Positions 23,031-31,733 of a stretch of 32,816 nucleotides of DNA are shown here, piece by piece. The stretch lies in the NCBI GenBank assembly GCA_964508295.1, contig CAZDSQ010000012.1, forward strand, positions 1-32,816. Reading direction: 5' to 3'. A program made the position numbers and the translations under genes. This DNA is from SIG578 sp964508295 (GTDB lineage: Bacteria; Bacillota; Clostridia; Oscillospirales; Ruminococcaceae). Positions within the stretch are counted from its first letter, which is position 1; each line of letters begins with the position of its first letter. Under the pieces are notes generated by a model. That model made no database searches. It was not told the origin of the DNA and saw only the letters and a list, made by a program, of their open reading frames with translations.

Positions 23031-26000
23031 ATGAAACTTTCGAAAAAGATTGTATCAATGATTCTCGTAGCTGCAATGGTCATAGCACAGGTCAGTGTGC
23101 TTCCCCTTGCAAGCGAGGATTATTCGTCAGGCCTTGGAGATAGCGCCAGCTATGCATTAAAGGTTCCTGATCTTGAATCTGTCGGCTATGGTGATGGCCC
23201 TCAGGCAGGAGAAGGAGCTTGGGTTGCTTCTTCCCCTACGCTTGGAAGAAATGAAACCAATGATGACTACGCTGCAGATATTAAAGGCAACATTTTTATC
23301 ACCGGCACCGATGAAAAATTCTTTGTGCTTACTCCCTCTGCGGAAGACGATTATGTTGTTTTTAGAAATGCGCCTGCAAATACATATACAGCCGGAAACA
23401 CCATTTTTAACGGTATCCCCAGCTCTATAAAAGCAAACGGCTTTGCAATTCGCATTAAGGGATCTGCAACAGCGGCTGATAAGCTTGTAATCGACCTTGC
23501 TCTTACTAACAAGAGAGGTACTGAGGTTGCTTATACCGCAAAGAGCAACATTCTCTTTATGGATGCTAAAACCGGTTCCGTAAGCGAAATTTCTTACACA
23601 GCTAACGGTATAGAGCTTCCCGGTTCTGCTAATGGTTGGCTTTATGTTTCCTTCACAGGTCTTGTAGATGAAGAAAACAAGACCCTTACAGAAAACTATG
23701 GCGATTTTATAAAGAATTCGGATAGCTACAACCCCAATAATACAGGTTATAAGGGTATCAAGATCACCTTTACAACTGCCGACTACCTCAATAAGACCCT
23801 TTATGTCGGAAATGCAATGTTCGTTGAGAACCTTGAGTCCTTCAGAAAGGTTCATGGATCTCCTGATGCTCCTGCTTTAGAGGCTGTCACCGAAAACAGC
23901 ATTACTGTTAAGGCTGTAGACGGTGTCGAGTTCTCTATCGACGGAACTAACTGGACAACTAAAAATGCCTTTACCGAGCTTGAGGACGGAAAGAGATATA
24001 CCGTTTACGCAAGATATGCGGGCAAGACCAGCACATCTTTTGCAACTTTTGTTACTAATGGTGTCAGATATCCCGAGGCTGTTGAGGTAACTGTTGACAG
24101 CATTAAGGTTGAGGTTGTCGATGGTCAGGAATATTCAATCGGCGGTGCTGATTGGAATACAACAGGTATTTTCACTGAACTTAACGCAAATACAGAGTAT
24201 AAGGTTATGACTCGTCTTGTCGGCGATACAGCAACTAAGATCTCCGCAATTTCAACTGCTCGTTATCCTTATGCCAGCATTAAGGATGAGGGTGCGTACT
24301 ATGCTCTCAATATTGAAGACGGCATAGAGGAGCTTACCGGAAACTTTGGTAAATTCTCCGGCTCTGTTACAGCTCTTCCCGTTGAAAATATCGATGGAAT
24401 GAACTATGTTGTAATCTCTCCTGCTGATATGACCGAAGGCACTGCCACTATTGGAGCAACCGCTCTTACCTACGGCAGCGCAACCTATGGCCTTCCCGAT
24501 GAAATGATCAAGTATGAGGACTTCATTGGATTTGCTGTTAAAATTAAGGTTGTCGGCGGAACTGCAGGAACAGTTTCCAAGTTTAATCTTGTAAACTTCC
24601 ATTCAAATACTATTGTTGATGGCGACTATACCTTCCTCGATGCTACCGACGGTTCTGTATCCACTATCACCAATAAAGGCGGATTTGTTGTAAATGGTGA
24701 GATGGACGGATGGATCGTAATTCCTTTTGACAACATCTTAAACAGCAACGGTGATGCAATAACTCCCGATGCCGCAAAGGCTGTTTATAAAAACCTTGAT
24801 TTTACAATCCTTGGTTCTGCTTCCGGCAGCAACTGGACCGGTAGAACTCTCTATGTAGGAAAAGCTCTTTTCTACACCGATTATACCGCTCTTGAAAAAG
24901 CATATACTATTCCTGATACAACAGTTATCGTTGCAAGAGACAGAACTTCGATCACCATTAAAAATGTATCAGGTATTGAGTATGCGATCGTTCTTCAGGG
25001 TGAGGAGCCTACTGAGGAAACTGTATGGCAGACAAAGGCAAAGTTTGAAGATCTTACAACAGACACACATTACACAATTTATTCGAGATATCTTAAGAGA
25101 ACAAGATGTAATACTATTGATGTCAAGACCAGACTTGAGAGCACAACTCTTGTTGCTCCTACACTCAACGATGTTGAGGTAACTGAAACAACTATTACTG
25201 TAACAAACGCTCCCGAGGATCATTTCTACTCGGTAGACGGCGGTATCACATGGTTTGAGTATGGCAAAGTTGTAGGTCTTGCCCCCGGAACCGAGTACAA
25301 CCTTACTGCTAAGGTATTTGAGGGAGAAGTTACCTCCGAGCCCATCATTGTCTGGACTCCCAGTTCTCCGTATTCAACAGGTAAGGGCGACGGCGCAAGC
25401 TACTTCTTTAAGGTTCCTACAGTTGCCGACACTAAGTCGAATGATAACGGTGAATACATCTTAAAGGCTCAGAACAACAATTCATGGTGGGGCAGCGCCC
25501 TTGCGCAGAATCCCGACACCCTCCTTCCCGCAAGCTCAGACGGCGGCGGAGCACTCTTTATTGACACAATTGGTGGTGAGAGATTTGTTACCATCCAAAA
25601 TATTGTGGAAGATGCCAACGGTAACATCAGTACTAACACTACTGTTAACGGTGAAAAGCACTGGGGCGGTGTTAAGGGTATTCCTGATGAAATTCCTTAC
25701 GAAACTATCGAAGCATTTGCGTATCGTATCGCTGTAACTGGCGGTGAGGAAGGTCAGCCTTCTTCCTTCGACTTCTATCTTAACCTTACAGGTCAGGTTA
25801 GAAGTTCAAGACTTAAGAGCCTTACCTTTATTGACGCTGAAACAGGCGAGATTTCTCAAATCGAGTACTCTAACGGTATCAAGGTAACCAGTGAAATCAA
25901 TGGTTGGATCATCATTCCTGTTGATGCCTATAAAGAAGATGCTGATGCTTATCGTGAGGAGATGAAGACACTCTTTAGTGCTGTTCAGGTTTGGATGCAT

Positions 26001-28766
26001 CACGGTTCTAAGTGTTCTCACGGCTCCGGCTATAGCGACTGGACCGGCAGAAAACTTCACATAGGTGATAGTGTATTTGTTTCCAACGTTGATGCATTCC
26101 TTAAAGAAAATGCAACTCCCAATACACCTGAGCTTCTCGAGAAGGATTGCTATTCAATTTCTGTAAATGCTATGCCTAATATGGAATATGCAATGGATCT
26201 TAATAATGACGGAACTCCCGACTGGGATAATGCTACAAGATACGGTAAGTTTACCGGTCTTACTGCCGAAACCGAGTATAAGATCTATGGTAGATACATC
26301 AATGGTGCCTATGTTTCTGCACCACTCACTGTAAGCACTGATATGGAGGATCCCCCGCTCACAACCCCCGTTCTCGTAAGCAAGACCGATGCTCAGATAG
26401 TAATCGAGGTTATCCCCGGTCTTAAGTATACCTGCGATAACGGACTTACCTGGAATGAACTTGGCGTGTTTGATAATCTCGATCCCGAAACTGTATACGA
26501 GATTTACGGTAGAAACAAGCTTAACGGCGCTCAGACCGCTGTTCTTGAGGTAACGACCGATAAGGTTGAAAATCCCTATGATCGTGGCGACGGTTCCAGT
26601 GAATACTTCCCGATGCGCAGATATGAGGGTGATACCTATAAAGAGTATTGGGTAGGCGCTGCTCAGTATGCTGAGGGCGAAACCACTCTTCCCATCGTTG
26701 AAATCGACGGCGAAAGAATGATCGACTTTAGTGTTAAGACCGATCCTTCAGCGGAATCCAATATGAGCCTTTCACAAGCAAACACCTATGGTGTTGCAAC
26801 AGGCTTCCCCAGAAGCATCTGGATCAACAACTCTTGGGGCTTTGCGATCCGTATGAAGCTCACAGGCTCTGCAGGCGCTAATACTATTTCTATGTACTTT
26901 AACTGCAGTGGACAGAAAGCACAGCCCGCCGGCACATATTATATGATTGATAAGGCAACTGGAACTTGGAAGAAGCTGACTGCTTCTGGAAGCAACTATG
27001 TATTCTCTGAAGGCTTTGACGGATGGCTTATGATTCCGTTTGAAACCTATTATAAGAGAGACGGAATGACTGCTGCTGAGATTCAGAACAACTGGACCAG
27101 CATCCAGATGTTCTTAAGAGCAGGCGACCAGTCTGACTGGATGAACAATAAGCTCTACATTGGTGATATAGTTGTTGTTAACGATGCTAACGAGTTTGCT
27201 AAGAATCACGCTCCTAACACCGAGAACGGAATCGTTGCAGACGGATACAATAAGGTAACCGTTCCCGAGATTCCCGGCGTTATGGCTAACGATTGTAGCG
27301 CAGGAGCACTCAATTCTGATATTGTTGCTCTCTCCAATGTTGTTGCTACAAGCGTAAACCTTAAGAAGCACTATGAGTCCAGCGCAGCAATAGGACTTAG
27401 CGTATCGAATATGGCAAGTGCAACCTTCATAAACGATGCGCTCAATAAGAAAGAGCTTCCTCAGGAACTTGTTGACAATGTCATCACCTCGATGGGTATG
27501 TCCGTCTATGTATATGTTCCTGAAAGATTCTCCAACAAGGTCGGCTTTGATGTTAGCGCACTTGAAAGCGGAACAGAAAACTTCTACTTCAATGAAGAGT
27601 ATTATTATACTGTATCTGACGGTGTAGCGTCTAAGAATTACGGTCCTATTGAGCTTAAACCCGGATTTGACGGTGTAGTCGTAATTCCTTTCGACAACTT
27701 CAACTATGACGCGACCTTCTCAACATTCGTTGACGGTATGCTCTATGATATCGACACACTGGCTGACTTTACACTTTCGTTCAATGTTGAGGATTATCCC
27801 GCTCTCTCAGAGGGAAGCATCTATGTCGATGACTTCTATCTCTATCAGAATCTTGATGATTTCCTTGCATATATGCTTAAAACTCAAGGCGTTGACGAGT
27901 ATTCGATTTACGACAATGTTCTCACAATGCGTAAAGACGAAACTGACCTTCCCAGAAGTATGGCTAACGATTGTACCAGCATCACTGTAGATGAGGGAAT
28001 CTACTCTGTAGAAAATATCGAGCTTAAGCTTATTGATAGAACAGATATTATTGATTCCTATATTGAAATCGAAATCGGTAACGGTGCATCTTCGGTAATG
28101 TTCAAGAGCTACGCATATTGGGATGATATGTCTGACGAGGAATGGGTCAATCTTATGAACTCAACAGGTGTAACCTTCTGGATCAGTGTTCCTGAGAATG
28201 CCCCCATGACCGTTGGTCTTGACCTTGAGGTTCTTGAAAACGAGGAAGAATACTTCCTGTATGATCCTAATACATATTACTATACCGTTCAGGACGGAAA
28301 GGTATATCATGTAAACGGATACCTCGAGTTCGCTCCCGGATTTGAGGGAATGGTCGTAATTCCTCTCGAGAACTTCTACTTCGACGCTGGTTACTCCACA
28401 GAGATTGACGGCCAGCTCTATGACCTTAACAACGTAACCTACTTTGGTATGTACTTTGATACCGGATACTATGCTTCGATCGGCGGAACCAAGATTGCGG
28501 TCGACGACTTTGCATTCTGCCAGGGCAACTACCGCTTCATTGATGCTGTTTGGGCTAGCCAGACCGGTAATAAAATTACTGAGGTAGACCCTGAGTACTA
28601 CAGCAGCCTTATGACTTCCGAATTTGAAATCATTGAGGTTTCTGAGCCCCAGACTGCCTCATCTGTTGATGTAAGCTCGATGGCTCCTATCGCTGTTGTA
28701 AGCGGATTGGCTCTTCTCGCAGCAGTTGTAATTGCTAACAGAAAGAAAAGAGCAGAGGAAAACTAA
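23031..28766 (+). CDS. Large modular surface protein with repeated beta-sandwich and Fn3-like domains
   Basis: A 1911-residue exported protein. The ATG at 23031 follows AAGAAAGGAAAAGAG and begins a clear signal peptide (about 1-27); longer in-frame starts lack one. Four related beta-sandwich modules start near residues 30, 418, 782 and 1182. They share an opening like YSTGKGDGASYFFKVP and a late strand GW(I/L)xIPF. The first three are each followed by two Fn3-like repeats, with W about 18 residues after the start and an ending TEYKIYGR, at about 280-410, 628-780 and 1029-1180. Two tandem modules (about 1415-1620 and 1642-1843) share MANDC, YYYTVxDG and GFxGxVVIP. The C-terminus is EPQTASS, a hydrophobic helix and an RKKR tail. 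Modules of this type often bind carbohydrate or cell-wall partners; the ligand is unknown. No enzyme motif was seen. Confidence 0.85.
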   Translation: MKLSKKIVSMILVAAMVIAQVSVLPLASEDYSSGLGDSASYALKVPDLESVGYGDGPQAGEGAWVASSPTLGRNETNDDYAADIKGNIFITGTDEKFFVLTPSAEDDYVVFRNAPANTYTAGNTIFNGIPSSIKANGFAIRIKGSATAADKLVIDLALTNKRGTEVAYTAKSNILFMDAKTGSVSEISYTANGIELPGSANGWLYVSFTGLVDEENKTLTENYGDFIKNSDSYNPNNTGYKGIKITFTTADYLNKTLYVGNAMFVENLESFRKVHGSPDAPALEAVTENSITVKAVDGVEFSIDGTNWTTKNAFTELEDGKRYTVYARYAGKTSTSFATFVTNGVRYPEAVEVTVDSIKVEVVDGQEYSIGGADWNTTGIFTELNANTEYKVMTRLVGDTATKISAISTARYPYASIKDEGAYYALNIEDGIEELTGNFGKFSGSVTALPVENIDGMNYVVISPADMTEGTATIGATALTYGSATYGLPDEMIKYEDFIGFAVKIKVVGGTAGTVSKFNLVNFHSNTIVDGDYTFLDATDGSVSTITNKGGFVVNGEMDGWIVIPFDNILNSNGDAITPDAAKAVYKNLDFTILGSASGSNWTGRTLYVGKALFYTDYTALEKAYTIPDTTVIVARDRTSITIKNVSGIEYAIVLQGEEPTEETVWQTKAKFEDLTTDTHYTIYSRYLKRTRCNTIDVKTRLESTTLVAPTLNDVEVTETTITVTNAPEDHFYSVDGGITWFEYGKVVGLAPGTEYNLTAKVFEGEVTSEPIIVWTPSSPYSTGKGDGASYFFKVPTVADTKSNDNGEYILKAQNNNSWWGSALAQNPDTLLPASSDGGGALFIDTIGGERFVTIQNIVEDANGNISTNTTVNGEKHWGGVKGIPDEIPYETIEAFAYRIAVTGGEEGQPSSFDFYLNLTGQVRSSRLKSLTFIDAETGEISQIEYSNGIKVTSEINGWIIIPVDAYKEDADAYREEMKTLFSAVQVWMHHGSKCSHGSGYSDWTGRKLHIGDSVFVSNVDAFLKENATPNTPELLEKDCYSISVNAMPNMEYAMDLNNDGTPDWDNATRYGKFTGLTAETEYKIYGRYINGAYVSAPLTVSTDMEDPPLTTPVLVSKTDAQIVIEVIPGLKYTCDNGLTWNELGVFDNLDPETVYEIYGRNKLNGAQTAVLEVTTDKVENPYDRGDGSSEYFPMRRYEGDTYKEYWVGAAQYAEGETTLPIVEIDGERMIDFSVKTDPSAESNMSLSQANTYGVATGFPRSIWINNSWGFAIRMKLTGSAGANTISMYFNCSGQKAQPAGTYYMIDKATGTWKKLTASGSNYVFSEGFDGWLMIPFETYYKRDGMTAAEIQNNWTSIQMFLRAGDQSDWMNNKLYIGDIVVVNDANEFAKNHAPNTENGIVADGYNKVTVPEIPGVMANDCSAGALNSDIVALSNVVATSVNLKKHYESSAAIGLSVSNMASATFINDALNKKELPQELVDNVITSMGMSVYVYVPERFSNKVGFDVSALESGTENFYFNEEYYYTVSDGVASKNYGPIELKPGFDGVVVIPFDNFNYDATFSTFVDGMLYDIDTLADFTLSFNVEDYPALSEGSIYVDDFYLYQNLDDFLAYMLKTQGVDEYSIYDNVLTMRKDETDLPRSMANDCTSITVDEGIYSVENIELKLIDRTDIIDSYIEIEIGNGASSVMFKSYAYWDDMSDEEWVNLMNSTGVTFWISVPENAPMTVGLDLEVLENEEEYFLYDPNTYYYTVQDGKVYHVNGYLEFAPGFEGMVVIPLENFYFDAGYSTEIDGQLYDLNNVTYFGMYFDTGYYASIGGTKIAVDDFAFCQGNYRFIDAVWASQTGNKITEVDPEYYSSLMTSEFEIIEVSEPQTASSVDVSSMAPIAVVSGLALLAAVVIANRKKRAEEN

Positions 28767-28780
28767 AACTTCTTAAATTA

Positions 28781-28816
28781 AAAACAGGTGGCGAAAAAAA
28801 CGCCACCTGTTTTTTT
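28781..28816 (+). terminator. Rho-independent terminator after the surface protein gene
   Basis: AAAACAGGTGGCG (28781-28793) pairs with CGCCACCTGTTTT (28801-28813), 13 bp, then a T-run. Confidence 0.93.
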
Positions 28817-28834
28817 GTATAAATTGTAGAAATA

Positions 28835-28863
28835 TTGATTTTAATGTGGTATACTTATATAAA
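28835..28863 (+). promoter_or_regulatory. Promoter of ispE
   Basis: Two readings: TTGATT (28835-28840), 17-bp spacer, TATAAA (28858-28863); or the extended -10 TGGTATACT (28847-28855) with no good -35. The gene starts at 28885, which favours the second for spacing. Confidence 0.5.
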
Positions 28864-28884
28864 GATCAATTTAAGGAGTAAACC

Positions 28885-29760
28885 ATGTTCGGAAGTATCC
28901 GTTTAAAAGCATGCGCTAAAATAAATCTTTGTCTTGATATAATCGGAATAAGAAAAGATGGTTACCATCTTATTGAAAGTATTATGCAGAGTATTGAACT
29001 GCACGATACTGTTTCTGTGTACCGCCGAAATGATGGCAAAGTTCGTGTTTTTTGCGATAATATTGGTATCCCTGAAAAATCCAATGTTGCCTATAAGGCG
29101 GCCAAGGTTTTCTTTGAGGCGGCTGATCTTAATGAGAGTGCAGGAGCAACTATTTATATTAAAAAACGTATTCCCAGTCAGGCGGGTCTCGGCGGCGGAA
29201 GCGCCGATGCTGCAGCCGTGCTTGTTGCTTTAAACAGGCTTTATAAAACCGGCATTTCTGAGGACAAGCTTAGCCTTCTTGGCGCTAAGGTCGGCGCTGA
29301 TGTTCCGTTTTGCGTTTGCGGCGGAACAAGGCTTTGTAGGGGAATAGGCGAGATTCTTACCAAGCTTGACGATTTAGATGATTGCTATATCGTGCTGGTA
29401 AAGGGCTATGACGGCGTTTCAACAAAGCAGGCTTACGAGGATTATGATAACGCCTCTGATTTGGTTTGCCTTAGGCTTGAAAAGGTTGTTGAGGCAATTT
29501 CTGCAGGCAATTTTGAGGCGCTTAAAGGTAAACTTATAAATGTTTTTGAGGAAAGTACGAGTATACAGGAAGTGTCTGTGCTTGTTAATGCCCTTCGCGA
29601 AGCAGGAGCTGTTGAAGCCGCTATGACGGGTAGCGGTAGCGCTGTTTTTGGTATTTTTACTGATAGAAAAAAAGCAAAAAAATGCGCCGCAGAGCTTAAA
29701 AAAAGCTATCCTTTTTCTTGTGTAACCCGCCCCTCAGTTCGTGGAGTTTATAGATTTTAA
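28885..29760 (+). CDS. ispE: 4-diphosphocytidyl-2-C-methyl-D-erythritol kinase
   Basis: A 291-residue GHMP kinase of the MEP isoprenoid pathway. It phosphorylates CDP-methylerythritol at the 2-hydroxyl. The N-terminus ACAKINLCLDIIGIRKDGYHLIES-like segment (residues about 9-32) is diagnostic. The ATP loop PSQAGLGGGSADAAA lies near residues 98-112, and the GHMP C-terminal motif is MTGSGSAVFG near 248. AAGGAG precedes the ATG at 28885. It has its own promoter and terminator. Confidence 0.96.
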   Translation: MFGSIRLKACAKINLCLDIIGIRKDGYHLIESIMQSIELHDTVSVYRRNDGKVRVFCDNIGIPEKSNVAYKAAKVFFEAADLNESAGATIYIKKRIPSQAGLGGGSADAAAVLVALNRLYKTGISEDKLSLLGAKVGADVPFCVCGGTRLCRGIGEILTKLDDLDDCYIVLVKGYDGVSTKQAYEDYDNASDLVCLRLEKVVEAISAGNFEALKGKLINVFEESTSIQEVSVLVNALREAGAVEAAMTGSGSAVFGIFTDRKKAKKCAAELKKSYPFSCVTRPSVRGVYRF

Positions 29761-29762
29761 TA

Positions 29763-29793
29763 AAAAGCCGCATTAAAATGATGTGGCTTTTAA
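29763..29793 (+). terminator. Rho-independent terminator after ispE
   Basis: AAAAGCCGCAT (29763-29773) pairs with ATGTGGCTTTT (29781-29791) with one G-T pair. Confidence 0.8.
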
Positions 29794-29821
29794 TTTTGAT
29801 TAAAAAAGACTACTATAGGTA

Positions 29822-29850
29822 TTGACTTTTTTTAGAAAAGACAGTATAAT
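29822..29850 (+). promoter_or_regulatory. Strong promoter of the tRNA pair
   Basis: TTGACT (29822-29827), 17-bp spacer, perfect TATAAT (29845-29850), 23 bp before the first tRNA. Confidence 0.85.
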
Positions 29851-29873
29851 AATTAATGCTGTTGTAAGCAAAT

Positions 29874-29950
29874 GGGCCTTTAGCTCAGTTGGTTAGAGCA
29901 ACCGGCTCATAACCGGTTGGTCCGGGGTTCGAGTCCCTGAAGGCCCACCA
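29874..29950 (+). tRNA. tRNA-Ile2 (CAU anticodon, lysidine type)
   Basis: A full cloverleaf of 77 nt with encoded CCA. The acceptor is GGGCCTT/AAGGCCC, the anticodon stem ACCGG/CCGGT with loop CTCATAA, and the T-loop GGTTCGAGTCC. CAU would read Met, but the loop CTCATAA and the body TTAGCTCAGTTGGTTAGAGCA match the tRNA-Ile2 type, whose C34 is turned into lysidine by TilS to read AUA. The elongator Met tRNA usually has TTCATAC. Initiator tRNA is excluded because the GGG/CCC anticodon stem is absent. Confidence 0.85.
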
Positions 29951-29969
29951 TTTGCTCGTAAAAGAGCTA

Positions 29970-29995
29970 TTCGGCGGCAGAAATCTGCCGCCGAA
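29970..29995. other. Near-perfect hairpin between the two tRNAs
   Basis: TTCGGCGGCAGA (29970-29981) is complementary to TCTGCCGCCGAA (29984-29995). No T-tract follows, so it is unlikely to be a terminator; it may guide processing of the dicistronic tRNA precursor. A smaller GCTC/GAGC hairpin precedes it (29954-29967). Confidence 0.6.
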
Positions 29996-30000
29996 AATAT

Positions 30001-30074
30001 AGGGGTATGATGTAATGGTAACATGCCGGTCTCCAAAACCGTTCTTGAGGGTTCGAGTCCTTCTACCCCTGCCA
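30001..30074 (+). tRNA. tRNA-Trp (CCA anticodon)
   Basis: A cloverleaf of 74 nt with encoded CCA. The acceptor is AGGGGTA/TACCCCT, the D-stem ATGT/ACAT, the anticodon loop CTCCAAA with anticodon CCA, and the T-arm GAGGG/CCTTC. The first base pair of the anticodon stem is a C-T mismatch, which is slightly unusual. Confidence 0.93.
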
Positions 30075-30113
30075 AAGCAGAATGCCACCCATTTGGGTGG
30101 CATTCTGCTTTAA
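30074..30113 (+). terminator. Terminator after tRNA-Trp
   Basis: A perfect 17-bp stem: AAAGCAGAATGCCACCC (30074-30090), loop ATTT, GGGTGGCATTCTGCTTT (30095-30111). It begins at the final A of the tRNA CCA. The T-run is short, three bases. Confidence 0.8.
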
Positions 30114-30125
30114 TAAGACGTGAAT

Positions 30126-30271
30126 AGGACTCGAACCCGAGAGGGCGCGAGCGTGAAGCAAAACAGTCCGCTGGACTGTTTTGTAGCGAGTGTGCGCAGG
30201 CGGGTACCGAAATGCCAGCGGCATTTGGGTCGCCAAGCAGATAGCCTGCAAAGCAGGCGACGAGTCCTTCT
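30126..30271. repeat. Multi-branched palindromic element after tRNA-Trp
   Basis: A closing stem AGGACTCG (30126-30133) with CGAGTCCT (30261-30268) encloses three branches. Branch 1 is ACCCG/CGGGT (30135-30139, 30201-30205) carrying the 11-bp hairpin CAAAACAGTCC/GGACTGTTTTG (30159-30183). Branch 2 is AAATGCC/GGCATTT (30210-30226). Branch 3 is GCCTGC/GCAGGC (30244-30258), which competes with GTCGCC/GGCGAC (30229-30234, 30256-30261). The left end is a reverse complement of 12 nt of the tRNA-Trp T-arm (30050-30061), and the right end repeats 11 nt of it (CGAGTCCTTCT, 30054-30064 and 30261-30271). No coding capacity is evident. Confidence 0.65.
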
Positions 30272-30278
30272 TTTTCTC

Positions 30279-30307
30279 TTGTGTATGGCGATAAATTGTG
30301 ATATACT
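30279..30307 (+). promoter_or_regulatory. Promoter of the ASCH-domain gene
   Basis: Extended -10 TGATATACT (30299-30307) with a weak TTGTGT (30279-30284) at 17 bp. The TTGTGATATA context recurs in the promoter at 32306-32334. Confidence 0.6.
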
Positions 30308-30363
30308 TAAAGAAAGTAATAACGAAATTATTTCATCGCTATATCAGCCAAGGAGAACGACAA

Positions 30364-30717
30364 ATGATCCACTATATGAATCTAAAGCCGCAGCCGTTTG
30401 ATATGATTGCAAGCGGAGCGAAAACCATTGAGCTGAGATTAAATGACGAGAAAAGGCAACAAATCAAGGCTGGCGATACCATAGTTTTTACAGAAACGTC
30501 TGACCGTAATAGGCAGATAACCTCAGAGGTTGTTGCTCTGCACAAATTTTGCGGGTTTGCACAGCTTTACGAGGCCCTGCCGCTCGACAAATGCGGCTAT
30601 CTGCCCGAGGAAATACCCACCGCAAGCTATAAGGATATGGAGGAATATTATTCCGCTGAAAAGCAGGCTCAATATGGCGTGCTCGGTATAGAAATTCGGG
30701 TTGTAAGTGTAAAATGA
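30364..30717 (+). CDS. ASCH-domain protein
   Basis: A 117-residue soluble protein. The N-terminal segment NLKPQPFDMIASGAKTIE followed by LRLND is the ASCH signature, a PUA-like beta-barrel thought to bind RNA or modified nucleosides. KAGDTIVFTE, near residue 40, is the second typical strand. AAGGAG lies before the ATG at 30364; the longer in-frame start at 30298 lies before the -10 box and is rejected. Some ASCH proteins are amidohydrolases for acylcytidines or RNases, but I cannot tell which applies here. Confidence 0.85.
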   Translation: MIHYMNLKPQPFDMIASGAKTIELRLNDEKRQQIKAGDTIVFTETSDRNRQITSEVVALHKFCGFAQLYEALPLDKCGYLPEEIPTASYKDMEEYYSAEKQAQYGVLGIEIRVVSVK

Positions 30718-30720
30718 TAA

Positions 30721-30767
30721 AAGAGCAGGGCGTAAGCCTTGCTCTTATTTAGTATTTATGATACAAT
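30721..30767 (+). terminator. Terminator/promoter module, copy 1
   Basis: Hairpin AAGAGCAGGGC (30721-30731), loop GTAA, GCCTTGCTCTT (30736-30746). The 3' arm contains TTGCTC (30739-30744), and exactly 17 bp later lies TACAAT (30762-30767) with a TGA extension. The element ends the ASCH gene and can start the next gene. Confidence 0.7.
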
Positions 30768-30813
30768 AAAACAAACATTTATTGTGATGAATTTTTCAAA
30801 GGAAAGAGATTTT

Positions 30814-31626
30814 ATGCAGACAGAAAAAACAATACAAGGTAAAAAAGTTCGCCCTCAAATGTTTGATAATGCTATTATCATAGCTATATTATTAATATGT
30901 AATGCTGTTGTATGTGCTTTTTTTCCAACATCAGATTATGCAATTGTTTCTCTTATTATGACACCCATGATACTTATACTGGTTCTTGCCACAATTATTT
31001 CGTCTAGATACGTTATTTGTGTGCTTTGCGAGGATAGACTTTATTATTATATATCTCGTGCTCATTGGATGGAGTTTGTCGTCGTTTCGGGTAGCAGAAG
31101 AAAAGTAGTGTCTAATGATGGATGGATTATGTATTATGATATACAAAAATGTGAATACCTGCCCGCAACTCGTCGTCTTCCTTCAAGAGTAGTGTTGTAT
31201 GGAGCGGATTTTGAATTAACTATTCCCGGCGTGGGTAGACGATTTATAAAACAGATCGAGGAGCGTCAGGAGTCCTATGGAATTAACTTTACAGGGGTAA
31301 GTTCAACAACTGTAAGTCAGCTTCAAACCGAGCGGGTTAAACGAGATGGTTTGTGGAAAGATATATGGGAAAGCTTCGAGAATGGAACGCTTGAAAATGT
31401 GATTAGCGACTATGAGATTGTTAGGATTGAGGCAAACGAGGATATTGACGTAATAGATATTTGTATCAATGCCGGCGGCCAAGAGATCGATTTTAATATA
31501 GATGATAGTAGTATCTTTATGTTAGCTCCTGAAATTGACGTAGATAAAACAATTTATCATGAAAACATAGCAGATTTGGACACTCTATTTTCTGCTATGC
31601 GCGAATTTATTAGCTGTAATTATTAA
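30814..31626 (+). CDS. Membrane protein with PH-like domain, unknown function
   Basis: A 270-residue protein I do not recognise. Two adjacent hydrophobic helices (about 18-40 and 44-66) anchor it. The following region (about 67-165, RYVICVLCEDRLYYY to IPGVGRRFIKQIEER) has the strand-rich pattern of a bacterial PH-like domain. An acidic helical and beta-rich C-terminal part follows. AAAGGAAAG precedes the ATG at 30814; longer in-frame starts have no ribosome site. It is flanked by two copies of the terminator/promoter module and so is transcribed alone. Confidence 0.75.
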   Translation: MQTEKTIQGKKVRPQMFDNAIIIAILLICNAVVCAFFPTSDYAIVSLIMTPMILILVLATIISSRYVICVLCEDRLYYYISRAHWMEFVVVSGSRRKVVSNDGWIMYYDIQKCEYLPATRRLPSRVVLYGADFELTIPGVGRRFIKQIEERQESYGINFTGVSSTTVSQLQTERVKRDGLWKDIWESFENGTLENVISDYEIVRIEANEDIDVIDICINAGGQEIDFNIDDSSIFMLAPEIDVDKTIYHENIADLDTLFSAMREFISCNY

Positions 31627-31663
31627 TCAACATGGGACAACTTTGTGAGGTAGATATAATTTA

Positions 31664-31711
31664 AAAGAGCAGGGCACAAGCCTTGCTCTTTTTACTTTAA
31701 AATGGTATAAT
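31664..31711 (+). terminator. Terminator/promoter module, copy 2
   Basis: Hairpin AAAGAGCAGGGC (31664-31675), loop ACAA, GCCTTGCTCTTT (31680-31691), then T-rich. TTGCTC inside the 3' arm (31683-31688) is 17 bp before a perfect TATAAT (31706-31711) preceded by TGG. Confidence 0.75.
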
Positions 31712-31733
31712 AAACCAAAGGCGGTGAGGTTTA

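Noticed and set aside
28640..28763. Classical LPXTG sortase signal
   Set aside because: Only EPQTA is present before the hydrophobic helix; it is reported as a possible variant, not as a confirmed sorting motif.
29874..29950. Initiator or elongator tRNA-Met
   Set aside because: The three G-C pairs of the initiator anticodon stem are absent, and the loop CTCATAA and body match tRNA-Ile2; a search with TFAM or tRNAscan-SE isotype models would settle it.
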